NCBI RefSeq assembly: GCF_007004135.1
Contig: NZ_VJMG01000023.1
Span: 1-64,000 of the forward strand
Source of the DNA: Affinirhizobium straminoryzae
GTDB lineage: Bacteria; Pseudomonadota; Alphaproteobacteria; Rhizobiales; Rhizobiaceae
Reading direction: 5' to 3'
Length of the DNA stretch: 64,000 nt
Shown here: one piece after another, positions 1 through 8,924 of the stretch
Position numbering within the stretch: the first letter of the stretch is position 1
How the letters are laid out: every line of letters begins with the position of its first letter
Translations under genes and position numbers: made by a program
Notes under the pieces: generated by a model
Database searches by the model: none
Seen by the model: only the letters and a program-made list of their open reading frames with translations
Told to the model about the DNA's origin: nothing

Positions 1-327
1 GCGGATCGGCTCGCCATCCACCTCGATGCGATCGGAAAGCGTGGCATTGACCACGGGCGTATCGAGAACCTGGCCATTGAGGCGCACGCGGCCGTCCATG
101 ATCATCCGCTCCACGTCGCGGCGCGAGGCGACACCGGCACGGGCGAGAATCTTGGAGATGCGCTCCGGCTTGCCGGCGGTGGCATCGGTCGCCTCGGCGG
201 CCGGCGCTGCGGCCTTGCGGGCCGGCCTTGGACCGAGATCGAAGGTCTTTTTCGGCTTGGCGGTATCTTTCCTGTCGCGATCGAAGGGCTTGCCTCCCTC
301 GCGCTTCGGCTTGTCTTTGAAGCTCAT
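1..327 (-). CDS. S4-domain rRNA pseudouridine synthase, N-terminal part (RluB-like)
   Basis: This is the first 109 codons of a minus-strand gene that runs off the left edge. It would convert a uridine in rRNA to pseudouridine. A Lys/Asp/Arg-rich tail of about 50 residues (many K, D and R, then an Ala-rich stretch) precedes an S4 RNA-binding domain with the typical start RISKILARAGVASRRDVER, followed by a loop reading GRVRLNGQVL and DRIEVDGEPI. The catalytic Asp lies outside the window, so RluB, RluE and RsuA cannot be told apart with certainty. The basic tail plus S4 arrangement is what alphaproteobacterial RluB proteins show. It diverges from tadA, with about 160 bp for both promoters. Confidence 0.85.
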   Translation of the reverse strand, partial: MSFKDKPKREGGKPFDRDRKDTAKPKKTFDLGPRPARKAAAPAAEATDATAGKPERISKILARAGVASRRDVERMIMDGRVRLNGQVLDTPVVNATLSDRIEVDGEPIR

Positions 328-488
328 TTGTTGTTTGCCTGAAGCAGAGTGTCGGACGGATATGTCCCGACCATGTGCGTGTTGACTGAATTTTCGTCTG
401 GTCGCACCGCGGAAAACGGCTGGCACGACGCAAGGGTTGGGACCGTTCCTACCAGTTCGTGTTGCCCTGGTTAAGAGGAAATCGCCGT

Positions 489-950
489 ATGAGCGGGACA
501 AATCGCTTCATGGACGAGGCACTGGCGGAGGCCCGCAAGGCAGCGGAACGCGACGAAGTGCCGATCGGTGCCGTTGTCGTTCTCGACGGGCACATCATCG
601 GACGGGCCGGCAACATCACCCGCGCAACCTGCGACGTGACCGCCCATGCCGAAATGGCCGCGATCCGCATGGCCTGCGAGGCGCTGGGCCAGGAGCGCCT
701 GCCGGGCGCCGATCTCTACGTGACGCTGGAGCCCTGCACCATGTGCGCGGCGGCCATTTCCTTTGCCCGCATCCGAAGGCTCTACTATGGCGCGCGCGAT
801 CCCAAGGGTGGCGCGGTGGAGAGCGGCGTGCGCTTCTACGACCAGCCGACCTGCCACCATGCGCCGGATGTCTATTCCGGCCTCAGCGAAACGACGGCAG
901 CCGAACTGCTGGTCGATTTCTTCAAGGGAAAGCGGGAGGAGCCGCGCTGA
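489..950 (+). CDS. tadA: tRNA(adenine34) deaminase TadA
   Basis: TadA deaminates A34 of tRNA-Arg(ACG) to inosine in the cytoplasm and is normally essential. The protein is 153 residues. It has the zinc-deaminase signature: His53-Ala-Glu55 (H is a ligand, E is the proton shuttle) and Pro82-Cys83-x-x-Cys86. The N-terminal MDEALAEARKAA helix is typical of the family. The ATG at 489 is preceded by AGAGGAA at good spacing. An in-frame ATG 30 bases upstream has no such site. The gene stands alone and converges on a lipoprotein gene 36 bp downstream. Confidence 0.96.
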   Translation: MSGTNRFMDEALAEARKAAERDEVPIGAVVVLDGHIIGRAGNITRATCDVTAHAEMAAIRMACEALGQERLPGADLYVTLEPCTMCAAAISFARIRRLYYGARDPKGGAVESGVRFYDQPTCHHAPDVYSGLSETTAAELLVDFFKGKREEPR

Positions 951-986
951 AATCAAGCACGGCAGCCGCTCGACGCGGCGTCCGGC

Positions 987-1613
987 TTATTCGAACACCT
1001 TCCACCAGGACGAGGTCTTGCTGGCAGCCTCGGCGGCCTTCTTGCGCTCGCGTTCCTTCTGGGCCTCGGGCTCGCCGAGATCGGTCAGGTTGGCATTGTC
1101 GGCCATGCGATATTCCGGCGGCGGGTCGGTCAGCGTGCGACGCTGGCCGGAAATGCCGGGATCGTTGGCATTGGCCTTGGCCTTGCGGAAGGCTTCCCAC
1201 TTCTGGCTTTCCGTCAGCGTGCCGGCGGTGCCGTTGCCGGCCAGAAGCGGCGAGCGATAGTTGGGATTGTTCTTGTTGGCTTCTGCCTCTTCGCGAAGGC
1301 GGGCACGCGTTTCTTCCGGCGATTCCAGCCATTGCGGATTGTTGTCACGGCTTGCAAGCGAGGCCTGCGGCGCGGGCAGCCCCTGCTCGATCTTCTTGTT
1401 GACCACGAGCGGCGGGCGCGGATTGTAGGCGGTCTTCTTCTCTTCCTTGTCAAGGCCGAGCGAAACCGACTCACCGAGGTCGTCGGCCAGCTGTTCGGCG
1501 GCCGTCTTGCTCGTGCCGTAGGTGGGGCTGGACACGCAGCCCGACAGCCCCAGGCTCGTCACGGCAACGGCGAGAATGCCTGCACGCGCGCAAATGACCT
1601 GCATCGTTTTCAT
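987..1613 (-). CDS. Putative lipoprotein conserved in Rhizobiales, function unknown
   Basis: The product is 208 residues with a lipoprotein signal peptide whose lipobox LSGC puts the acylated Cys at residue 26. The mature part is hydrophilic and looks disordered. It is rich in Asn, Lys and Glu, with an ETRARLREEAEANKNN segment and a charged end rich in K, E and A finishing with SSWWKVFE. No enzymatic motif is visible and I do not recognise a named family. It lies downstream of ileS on the same strand but 132 bp away, with a hairpin between, so it probably has its own promoter. Confidence 0.8.
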   Translation of the reverse strand: MKTMQVICARAGILAVAVTSLGLSGCVSSPTYGTSKTAAEQLADDLGESVSLGLDKEEKKTAYNPRPPLVVNKKIEQGLPAPQASLASRDNNPQWLESPEETRARLREEAEANKNNPNYRSPLLAGNGTAGTLTESQKWEAFRKAKANANDPGISGQRRTLTDPPPEYRMADNANLTDLGEPEAQKERERKKAAEAASKTSSWWKVFE

Positions 1614-1705
1614 TCAAACCCTTCCAGCCGCGCCCGTCCTCGACGCCTGCGAGATTACATCGGATCGCAATGACCGAGAATTCCGGCCAATTTCAGGCAG
1701 ACTTA

Positions 1706-1736
1706 CCGGATGACGCGCCAAAGCGCAATCATCCGG
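1706..1736 (-). terminator. Hairpin downstream of ileS
   Basis: An 8-bp perfect inverted repeat (CCGGATGA / TCATCCGG) with a 15-nt loop begins 10 bp beyond the ileS stop codon. No strong U tract follows it on the minus strand, so it may terminate weakly or protect the 3' end. Confidence 0.5.
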
Positions 1737-1745
1737 CACGGTTTG

Positions 1746-4658
1746 TTACTTGAGCGCGGCAAGTTCGCGCAGGGCCTTTGCATCACGCGCCGAGACATCC
1801 GGATAGTCGGGATCGGAACCGACATCCTTCGTGATGCGCCAGGAACGGGCGCAGCGCGTGCCCTCCGCAAGCTTCGGCTCGACCGCCACCTTGGTGCCAT
1901 CCTCGAGACGGAAGGCGTCTGCCGGCCCCTCGCCCGCCACCACGGCAATATCCGAGGTGATGCAGATTTCGGCAAAGTCCAGCCCGTCCAGCGCGGCGAG
2001 CAGCGCGGGATCAGCGACGTGCACGACGGGGGCGGCTTCCAGCGAGGCGCCGATGCGCTTTTCCTTGCGCTCCACTTCCAGCGCGCCGGTGACGACACGA
2101 CGGACAGCGCGCACACTCTTCCACTTTTCGGCCACGGCCTCGTTCGCCCAGTCGGCCGGGATCACCGGGAACTGTTCGAGATGCACCGATTCCGCCGAGG
2201 GATCGCGCGACAGCCAGGCCTCTTCCGTGGTGAAGGGCATCATCGGGGCGAACCACAGCACAAGGCAATCGAAGAGCTTGCGGATGACGTGGAGTGCCGC
2301 GCGACGCTTCAGGCTGGAGGGCGCTTCGCAATAGAGCGTGTCCTTGCGGATGTCGAAGTAGAAGGCCGACAGTTCCACATTGGCGAAGTCGGAAAGTGCC
2401 CGGACGATGCGCTTGAAATCGAACTCGTCATAGCCCTTGCGCACCAGCTGATCGAGTTCGCTGAGGCGATGCAGCATCAGCTTTTCGAGTTCCGGCAGAT
2501 CGGCATAGGCAATCTCGTCGCCGTGGTCATGAGCGAGCGTGCCGAGCATCCAGCGGATCGTGTTGCGGATCTTGCGATAGGCATCGATATTGGTCTGGAT
2601 GATCGTCTTGCCGAGGCGCTGGTCTTCCGCATAGTCGGTCGACATGACCCACAGGCGCAGGATATCGGCGCCGGATTCCTTCATCACATCCTGCGGCGTC
2701 ACCGTATTGCCGAGCGATTTCGACATCTTGCGGCCGTCTTCGGCCATGGTGAAGCCATGGGTGACGACGGCGTTATAGGGCGCACGGCCGCGGGTGGCGC
2801 AGCTTTCCAGAAGCGAGGAATGGAACCAGCCGCGATGCTGGTCGGACCCTTCCAGATAGACATCCGCCGGCCACTTCAGGTCCGGGCGGTCTTCCAGCGT
2901 AAACGTGTGCGTGCTGCCTGAGTCGAACCAGACGTCGAGGATGTCGGTGACCATCTGCCACTTGTCGCCGTCATGCTCATTGCCGAGGAAGCGCTCCTTG
3001 GCACCTTCGGCAAACCAGGCATCGGCGCCTTCCGCCTCGAAGGCTTCGAGAATGCGGGCATTGACCTTTTCGTCCTTCAGGACATTGCCTTCGGCATCGG
3101 CGAAGACGCAGATCGGCACGCCCCATGCTCTTTGACGGGAAAGAACCCAGTCCGGACGCTGCTCGATCATGGCGCGCAGACGGTTCTGGCCGCCGGCGGG
3201 GACGAAACGGGTCTGGTCGATGGCGGCAAGCGCGCGGCTGCGCAGCGTGGTGCCATCGGCAAGGTCCTTGTCCATGTAGACGAACCATTGCGGCGTGTTG
3301 CGGAAGATCACCGGCTTCTTGGAGCGCCAGGAATGCGGGTACTCGTGCTTGATGCGGCCACGGGCAAACAGGTTGTTCGCCGCGATCAGCGCCTCGATCA
3401 CCCGCTTGTTGGCATCGCCCTTCTTGCCGTTGTCATCCAGCACGCGGGCAGCGCCGCCCTCGGCGGATGGGCCGAAACCGGGAGCATCTTCCGTGTAGAA
3501 GCCGGCGTCATCGACCGTGAAGGGAATCTTGGTATCCACGCCTTTGAAGCGCGCTTTTTCCATCCAGATGTCAAAGTCTTCGCGACCATGACCGGGGGCC
3601 GTGTGCACAAAGCCCGTGCCGGCGTCTTCAGAAACATGATCGCCGTCGAGCATCGGAACCGTAAAGCCATAACCGCCGGCAAATCCATTCAATGGATGTC
3701 TACAATTGACGCCCTCAAGTTCAGCACCGCTGACTTCTCGCACCAACTGCAGCGTCACCTTTGCCTTTGTCGCGCATTCCTCCGCAAGACGCTTGGCAAA
3801 GATCAGCTTCTCGCCCGGTCGCGGACCGAAATCGTTGGTAGCAGCGGTTACCTCGTACAGACCGTATTCAATCTTCGACGAGTAGGAGATGGCGCGGTTG
3901 CCGGGGATGGTCCAAGGCGTGGTCGTCCAGATGACGACGGCGGCATCGAGCAGATCGCTCGCTTGCTGGCCATCACGCACCATGAACTTTACCGGAAACT
4001 TCACCCAGATCGTATCACTCTCGACCTCGTGATATTCCACTTCGGCTTCCGCCAGCGCCGTGCGCTCCACGACCGACCACATGATCGGCTTGGAGCCGCG
4101 ATAGAGCTGTCCGCTCATCGCAAGCTTCAAGAGTTCGCCGGCGATGCGGGCTTCCGAATGGAAGGCCATGGTGGTGTAGGGATGGTCGAAATCGCCCTCG
4201 ATGCCGAGACGGCGGAATTCCTCCGACTGGATGTTGATCCAGCCTTGCGCGAATTCGCGGCATTCCTTTCGGAATTCGTTGATCGGAACCTCGTTCTTGT
4301 CCTTGCCCTTGGCGCGGTAGGATTCCTCGATCTTCCATTCGATCGGAAGGCCGTGGCAATCCCAGCCTGGAACATAGTTCGAGTCGAACCCGCGCATCTG
4401 GAACGAGCGGGTGATGACATCCTTCAGCACCTTGTTCAGCGCATGGCCGATATGGATGTTGCCGTTGGCGTAAGGGGGGCCGTCATGCAGCACGAATTTT
4501 TCGCGGCCGGCGGCAGACGCGCGCAGCTTCTTGTAAAGCCCCATCTCCTTCCACTTGCTTGCCATGTCCGGCTCCTTCTGGGGAAGGCCGGCGCGCATCG
4601 GAAACTCGGTCTGCGGCAGGTAGAGGGTCGAGGAATAATCGGTCTTGGTATCGGTCAT
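1746..4658 (-). CDS. ileS: Isoleucine-tRNA ligase
   Basis: IleRS charges tRNA-Ile with isoleucine in the cytoplasm. The 970-residue length suits the bacterial class Ia enzyme. The HIGH signature is HIGH at residues 69-72 after [10 protein letters not shown], and the KMSKS loop is KMSKS at 644-648 within [14 protein letters not shown]1 editing domain with [11 protein letters not shown] lies between. A C-terminal anticodon-binding domain follows, but the zinc-binding Cys cluster seen at the end of E. coli IleRS is not visible, as is usual for alphaproteobacteria. In many rhizobia ileS sits near ribF. Here a GGDEF gene and a three-gene plus-strand unit separate them. Confidence 0.98.
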   Translation of the reverse strand: MTDTKTDYSSTLYLPQTEFPMRAGLPQKEPDMASKWKEMGLYKKLRASAAGREKFVLHDGPPYANGNIHIGHALNKVLKDVITRSFQMRGFDSNYVPGWDCHGLPIEWKIEESYRAKGKDKNEVPINEFRKECREFAQGWINIQSEEFRRLGIEGDFDHPYTTMAFHSEARIAGELLKLAMSGQLYRGSKPIMWSVVERTALAEAEVEYHEVESDTIWVKFPVKFMVRDGQQASDLLDAAVVIWTTTPWTIPGNRAISYSSKIEYGLYEVTAATNDFGPRPGEKLIFAKRLAEECATKAKVTLQLVREVSGAELEGVNCRHPLNGFAGGYGFTVPMLDGDHVSEDAGTGFVHTAPGHGREDFDIWMEKARFKGVDTKIPFTVDDAGFYTEDAPGFGPSAEGGAARVLDDNGKKGDANKRVIEALIAANNLFARGRIKHEYPHSWRSKKPVIFRNTPQWFVYMDKDLADGTTLRSRALAAIDQTRFVPAGGQNRLRAMIEQRPDWVLSRQRAWGVPICVFADAEGNVLKDEKVNARILEAFEAEGADAWFAEGAKERFLGNEHDGDKWQMVTDILDVWFDSGSTHTFTLEDRPDLKWPADVYLEGSDQHRGWFHSSLLESCATRGRAPYNAVVTHGFTMAEDGRKMSKSLGNTVTPQDVMKESGADILRLWVMSTDYAEDQRLGKTIIQTNIDAYRKIRNTIRWMLGTLAHDHGDEIAYADLPELEKLMLHRLSELDQLVRKGYDEFDFKRIVRALSDFANVELSAFYFDIRKDTLYCEAPSSLKRRAALHVIRKLFDCLVLWFAPMMPFTTEEAWLSRDPSAESVHLEQFPVIPADWANEAVAEKWKSVRAVRRVVTGALEVERKEKRIGASLEAAPVVHVADPALLAALDGLDFAEICITSDIAVVAGEGPADAFRLEDGTKVAVEPKLAEGTRCARSWRITKDVGSDPDYPDVSARDAKALRELAALK

Positions 4659-4919
4659 GGATCAGCCATTCAGGGAAGCGACGGCAAAAGGGGTCGCGCG
4701 GATGAAATTCGACGTGGCGGAAGAAACGTGCCCGGACGAAACGACGCCCAAGCACCGAAAACCCGGACCTTCCCGCGCGATTACGCTGCGTGGAAGGCCG
4801 GGCCGATAATTCGATGAATGCGGGCCACGGAAACGATCGTCATAGTGCCGGGTTGTTTAAGGGTTTTTGCCGGCAAAAGGAAGGGGCAAGATCAGGCGGA
4901 AATGCGCGGCACCGACCGC

Positions 4920-6110
4920 TCAGGCAAAGGCGAGCGGCGCGCCACGGCCGGGCTCCGGCGGCAGGGGCCTGCCGCGATGCGCCACCACACGGTTGCGCCC
5001 CTCCTCCTTTGCCGCATAAAGGCCGCTGTCGGCATCGGCCATCCACGCATCCAGGCTGCGGGCCGGATCATCCATCACGGTGACCCCGCAGGAGAAGGTC
5101 AGCCGGAACCGGTTGTCGCCGGAGCGGATCTCCTCCGTCGAGAGGAAGGAAAGCAGCGCCTGGATGACGCCAAGCGCCGACGCCTGGTCGTGGCCGGGCA
5201 GGCAGATGCCGAACTCCTCGCCCCCCAGCCGCCCGAAGATCGCCTGGGCAGGCAGGATCTTGCGCAGGCATTCGGAAAACTGCACCAGCGCATCATCGCC
5301 GGCGCGGTGGCCATAGGTGTCGTTGATACGCTTGAAGTGGTCGAGATCGAGCACCGCGATGGCGGTTGCGCCCCGGCTGGCAAGCTGCGCCGCCTGCTCC
5401 AGAAAGACCCGACGGTTGAGAAGCCCCGTCAGCGTGTCGCGCTCGGCCAGCCTGCGCTGCATCTCGCCGCTGCGTTCCAGCTTCAGCACCATGGCCATCA
5501 TGAAGGACAGCAGGTTGAAGATCAGAAGCAACATGCTGGTATAGGCCATCCAGTCCGACACCGGCAGCCGGTCGATGAACTGCACCGGATAGAGAATGGC
5601 AAGCGGCGCCGTCATCAGGTTGGCAAGCGCATAGACCGCATAGATGGCGGAGGCCAGCCGGCCGGAGGGCAGCCACTCGCCGGGTTTCCCCCGCCACAGC
5701 ACCGCGGCGCCGAGCGCCAGATTGGCCGCCGACCCCACATAGATCAGCATGATGCGCATGGAGGTGGGATCAGCCGTCAGTTCCGCCAGGCCAAAGCCGA
5801 TACAGACGAACACGGAGACAACGAAGGCCTCGCCGATCCGGTAGGGTTGTCCGTAGAATTCCTTGAAGCCCAGCCGCATGAAGCCGGTCAGCGCGACATA
5901 GATCGATCCGCCGAGATAGGCGAGGATGTTGTGGGGCAGCGCTTCGGTCATGCTGGTGCAGATCGCGCCCAGCACCATGAACCAGGCGGCAAGCACCCAG
6001 TAGATCATGTCCTTCTGGCGAGGGGACCGTATCCACGCAATGGTGGCGACCACCACCACGGCAAAATTGACCACCGCATTGTAGGTGACGACCGTCAGCA
6101 GATCCAGCAT
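4920..6110 (-). CDS. Membrane-bound diguanylate cyclase (GGDEF)
   Basis: The protein would make cyclic di-GMP from two GTP. It is 396 residues from the ATG at 6110. A longer frame upstream lacks hydrophobic or conserved character. Six or seven hydrophobic segments fill roughly residues 1-215 (beginning MLDLLTVVTYNAVVNFAVVV) and form an integral-membrane sensor. A short linker leads to a GGDEF domain with DTLTGLLNRR, LDLDHFKRINDTYGH and the active-site loop RLGGEEF. No RxxD motif is present at the usual inhibitory-site position, so product feedback may be absent. The C-terminus is Pro/Gly-rich. The signal sensed cannot be read from sequence. Confidence 0.93.
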   Translation of the reverse strand: MLDLLTVVTYNAVVNFAVVVVATIAWIRSPRQKDMIYWVLAAWFMVLGAICTSMTEALPHNILAYLGGSIYVALTGFMRLGFKEFYGQPYRIGEAFVVSVFVCIGFGLAELTADPTSMRIMLIYVGSAANLALGAAVLWRGKPGEWLPSGRLASAIYAVYALANLMTAPLAILYPVQFIDRLPVSDWMAYTSMLLLIFNLLSFMMAMVLKLERSGEMQRRLAERDTLTGLLNRRVFLEQAAQLASRGATAIAVLDLDHFKRINDTYGHRAGDDALVQFSECLRKILPAQAIFGRLGGEEFGICLPGHDQASALGVIQALLSFLSTEEIRSGDNRFRLTFSCGVTVMDDPARSLDAWMADADSGLYAAKEEGRNRVVAHRGRPLPPEPGRGAPLAFA

Positions 6111-6413
6111 CGGCGCGATACGCTTTTTCAAATAGATCCGCCGGATTCGGCGGTTTCTGCAATGACGCCACTCCTGTTGTCCCGCCGCAAGGGGCGAAAT
6201 GGTCAACAAAGGGTAAACGTCCGGCCTTCCACAGCTATTCGCACGGCACACGCGTCCGGCAGGCCGAAGGAAGCGTCAACGGAGCATCCGGCGCCAGCCA
6301 GCGGCGGCCGCGCCATCTTGAGGAAATCTTGATGCGGGCCGGATGATTTCCAAATCGAAACCTGATGCCGGCAGGCCTAGCTTTGAGCCTGCAACAGCAT
6401 GAGGGATTTACCC
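6111..6413. other. Divergent promoter region, no gene seen
   Basis: About 300 bp separate the GGDEF gene (minus) from the small ORF/DapA-like unit (plus). No conserved ORF or RNA is apparent. It presumably carries promoters for both directions, but I could not identify convincing -35/-10 boxes. Confidence 0.5.
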
Positions 6414-6626
6414 ATGTACAGGCTCAGCCTCTTCTGCGCGCAGGATATCCAGGCGCACGAACTCTTTTCCATCATCCGCGCGGCAAGCCGCGAGACCTCG
6501 GCCCCGCAGGCGACACCCCAGGCAGCGAACGCGCCTGCTGCCGCAACGCTCCCCTGGCGCCAGCGTTTTGGGCGCCAGCGTTTCGGGCGCCTGCTCAGCC
6601 GGCTGATGGCCGAGCCGCAGGTGTGA
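6414..6626 (+). CDS. Small hypothetical protein
   Basis: This is a 70-residue reading frame starting MYRLSLFCAQDIQAHELF, with GAGGGA about 7 bases before the ATG. The middle is Ala/Thr-rich. The end repeats RQRFG twice because the DNA carries a 15-bp tandem duplication. I do not recognise the family. It stops 14 bp before the DapA-like gene, so if real it is the first gene of that transcript. It could also be a non-coding leader. Confidence 0.45.
   Translation: MYRLSLFCAQDIQAHELFSIIRAASRETSAPQATPQAANAPAAATLPWRQRFGRQRFGRLLSRLMAEPQV
6556..6591 (+). repeat. 15-bp tandem repeat inside the small ORF
   Basis: Two near-identical copies of a 15-bp unit (6556-6570 and 6571-6585, one mismatch) are followed by the first six bases of a third. 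The unit length keeps the reading frame and gives the RQRFG-RQRFG peptide. Confidence 0.85.
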
Positions 6627-6640
6627 CGGGAGCCGCCATC

Positions 6641-7585
6641 ATGCCTCTTTCCCCGTTTCAGGGAACCTTCGTCGATCTCGTCACCCCGTTCCGGGACGGC
6701 GCACTGGACCATACCGGCCTGTCGCTGCTGATCGAATGGCAGATCCAGGCCGGGATCGAGGGCCTCGTCGTCTGCGGCGAGGCGAGCGAATCCCATTGCC
6801 TGACGCCTGCCGAGCGGGCCACCGTCATGGCCACGGCCATCGAGGTGGCGCATGGTCGCGTGCCTGTGCTTGCCGGCATCGTCACCAACGCCACCGACAG
6901 GGCGATAACGCTGATCGATGAGGCCCGCCAGGCCGGCGTCGATGGAGCCGTTCTGGTCCTGCCCTATTACAACAAGCCCTGCGCAGAGGGCGTGGTGCGG
7001 CATGTGATGCAGATCACCGCCGGTGCCGGCCTGCCGGTGCTTCTGCTGAGCCGCCCCGCCACCACCATGCTTGCGCTGACACCGGAACTTGTTGGGCGCC
7101 TGGCCGGCCTGCCGAACGTGTCCGGCATCATCGACGGCTCGCGCGATCACGCTGCCCTCTTCGGCCTCTCCGATGACACGCGCCTGCGCACCCGTCTCTA
7201 CTGCGGCGACGGACAAGGCGATGTCACGGGCTTTCTCGGTTCGGCCGGCTGCATCTCCTGGGTCGCCAATGTCGCGCCGCGTTTGGCCGCCTCGCTGCAT
7301 CATGCGGCCGCAGGCGGCAATCTCAAGGCCGCGCACGCATTGCAGACGCGCCTGCAGCCGCTGCTCGATGCCATGGACCGCGATCATCCGGTCTCGACGC
7401 TGAAGCAGGCGCTTGCCTATGTGTTCGGCACCTCACCGGAAGTGCGCCTGCCGCTGGTACCGGTGGAAGCGCAGAATCTGGCGGCGCTGCGCACCGCTCT
7501 CTCGCTCGTCGGCCTTTCGACCGACCTTCCCTTCCTGCAGGCAGCCGCCCTTGCCACGCAAGGCGGCCTGCGCTGCCGGCTCTGA
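6641..7585 (+). CDS. DapA-family TIM-barrel protein lacking the catalytic Lys and Tyr
   Basis: The 314-residue product has the length and layout of the dihydrodipicolinate synthase / N-acetylneuraminate lyase family, with conserved VLPYYNKP (104-113) and a GDG..G.ISWVANV stretch. The residues that define catalysis have changed. The GTTGES loop reads GEASES (46-51). The catalytic Tyr of the ILYNVP motif is Leu136 in VLLLSRP. The Schiff-base Lys of GIKEA is Ile164 in SGIIDGS. It is therefore unlikely to be an aldolase/lyase of the usual mechanism, and may bind a ligand or carry out different chemistry. It lies between two small ORFs with gaps of 14 and 23 bp, suggesting one transcript. The ATG at 6641 matches the family N-terminus. 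Confidence 0.8.
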   Translation: MPLSPFQGTFVDLVTPFRDGALDHTGLSLLIEWQIQAGIEGLVVCGEASESHCLTPAERATVMATAIEVAHGRVPVLAGIVTNATDRAITLIDEARQAGVDGAVLVLPYYNKPCAEGVVRHVMQITAGAGLPVLLLSRPATTMLALTPELVGRLAGLPNVSGIIDGSRDHAALFGLSDDTRLRTRLYCGDGQGDVTGFLGSAGCISWVANVAPRLAASLHHAAAGGNLKAAHALQTRLQPLLDAMDRDHPVSTLKQALAYVFGTSPEVRLPLVPVEAQNLAALRTALSLVGLSTDLPFLQAAALATQGGLRCRL

Positions 7586-7608
7586 CCCTGTCGAACAAGG
7601 AGACTATG

Positions 7609-7917
7609 ATGGGTTCCGCCCAGAAAGCCGAGGATCACCAACGATCCTGCATCGCATCCCTGCCCCGCTTCACCATCGGCCGCGATCATCACGGCTGGTG
7701 GGTGGTGCACGACCGTCAGGATCGTGTCGGCGGGCTGTTCCGCACCCGCGAGGCAGCACTGCACTTTGCCGCCGGCGAATGCGAACACCCGATCACCGAG
7801 ATCTGCGTGGCCGAGACCGGCCGCGTGATCGAACTCGGCGCCTTTACCGCCGATGCCCTGCCGCCGGCAGCGCTGGCACGGCAGCAGCCTCGTCACGCGA
7901 TGCGGGCGCGGGCCTGA
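7609..7917 (+). CDS. Small conserved-looking protein, function unknown
   Basis: The product has 102 residues with no signal peptide or membrane segment. A compact core reads HHGWWVVHDRQDRVGGLF followed by TREAALHFAAGE, which resembles small single-domain proteins that recur in rhizobia. The tail is Ala/Arg-rich. AAGGAG lies 6 bases before the second of two adjacent ATGs, which I chose. It is probably the last gene of the DapA-like unit and converges on ribF 12 bp away. Confidence 0.6.
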   Translation: MGSAQKAEDHQRSCIASLPRFTIGRDHHGWWVVHDRQDRVGGLFRTREAALHFAAGECEHPITEICVAETGRVIELGAFTADALPPAALARQQPRHAMRARA

Positions 7918-7929
7918 CGAGGCCTCTTC

Positions 7930-8910
7930 TCAGAAGGCGATCCGGGCGTCCAGAGCCCCGAGCGGCTGGACGCCCTGCAGCAGCGCCCTTGCCTCCGCCT
8001 CGTCCTGCTTCATCTGCGCCACCAGCGGGTCCAGCCCGTTGAACTTCAGTTCCGGGCGCAGATAGCCGAAGAAGGACACCGACGAGACCTCGCCATAAAG
8101 GCTGCCGGAAAAATCGAACAGGAAGGTTTCGAGCAGCGGCGCGCCGTTGTCCGTCACCGTCGGGCGGCGGCCATAGCTTGCCACGCCGTCATGCAGCGAA
8201 CCGTCGGGCCGGCGGAAGCGCACGGCATAGATGCCGGATCTCAGCTCCGTTTCCGCGGCAAGGCGCATGTTGGCGGTGGGATAGCCGAGCGTGCGCCCCA
8301 GCTTCTCGCCGTCGATCACCTCGGCCTCCACCGTGTAGCGATAGCCGAGCAGGCCGGCCGCCTCCACCACATTGCCTTCTCCGAGAAGGGTGCGGATGCG
8401 GCTGGAGGAAATCACTTCGGCGCCCTCGTCGCGGAAGGCATCGACCAGCGACACGTCGAAGCCGTAGCGGCGACCGGCCTCCATCAGGAAGGCCGGGCCA
8501 CCCTCGCGGCCACGGCCGAAATGGAAATCGAAGCCCGTGACGACGGCGCTGGCCTTCAGCCAGCCGGCCAGCACGGTCTGCACGAAATCCTCGGCGGTGC
8601 GCTGCGAGAAATCGCGGTCGAAGGGGTATTCGATCACCGAGCGGAAGCCCATGGCTGCCAGCAGGCGGGCCTTCAACGGCGCAGGCGTGAGGCGGAACAC
8701 CGGCTGGTCCGGCCGGAAGACGGTGCGCGGATGCGGCTCGAAGGTCAGCACCAGGGCCGGAACGTCGCGCTGTTCGGCGAGCGCCAGCGCCCGTTCCAGC
8801 ACGCTGCTGTGGCCGCGATGCACGCCGTCGAAATTGCCGATCGCCACCACACCGCCGTGCAATTCGGCCGGCAGCGGCTCTTTCTTCTCGTTGCGGTGAA
8901 ATACGGTCAT
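7930..8910 (-). CDS. ribF: Bifunctional riboflavin kinase / FAD synthetase
   Basis: RibF phosphorylates riboflavin to FMN and adenylylates FMN to FAD. The 326-residue product has the N-terminal nucleotidyltransferase domain with VVAIGNFDGVHRGH (an HxGH-type motif) and a later SSSRIRTLL. The C-terminal flavokinase domain contains GRTLGYPTANM and ends SFFGYLRPELKF. The ATG at 8910 gives the typical start. An in-frame ATG 39 bases upstream would run into the preceding gene. It lies 14 bp after a HAD-family gene on the same strand, so the two are probably cotranscribed. Confidence 0.96.
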   Translation of the reverse strand: MTVFHRNEKKEPLPAELHGGVVAIGNFDGVHRGHSSVLERALALAEQRDVPALVLTFEPHPRTVFRPDQPVFRLTPAPLKARLLAAMGFRSVIEYPFDRDFSQRTAEDFVQTVLAGWLKASAVVTGFDFHFGRGREGGPAFLMEAGRRYGFDVSLVDAFRDEGAEVISSSRIRTLLGEGNVVEAAGLLGYRYTVEAEVIDGEKLGRTLGYPTANMRLAAETELRSGIYAVRFRRPDGSLHDGVASYGRRPTVTDNGAPLLETFLFDFSGSLYGEVSSVSFFGYLRPELKFNGLDPLVAQMKQDEAEARALLQGVQPLGALDARIAF

Positions 8911-8924
8911 GGCGCGGTCTTCCG

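Noticed and set aside
1710..4817. Long plus-strand open frames opposite ileS (up to 614 codons)
   Set aside because: They are antisense to a certain gene, arise from high GC, and have no conserved motifs or ribosome sites.
4865..4878. Palindrome TTTTGCCGGCAAAA between ileS and the GGDEF gene
   Set aside because: Could be an operator or a terminator core, but it is short, alone, and has no known match, so it is not listed as a feature.
4818..6332. A 504-codon plus-strand frame opposite the GGDEF gene
   Set aside because: His/Gln/Arg-rich antisense translation without motifs; the minus-strand diguanylate cyclase explains the region.
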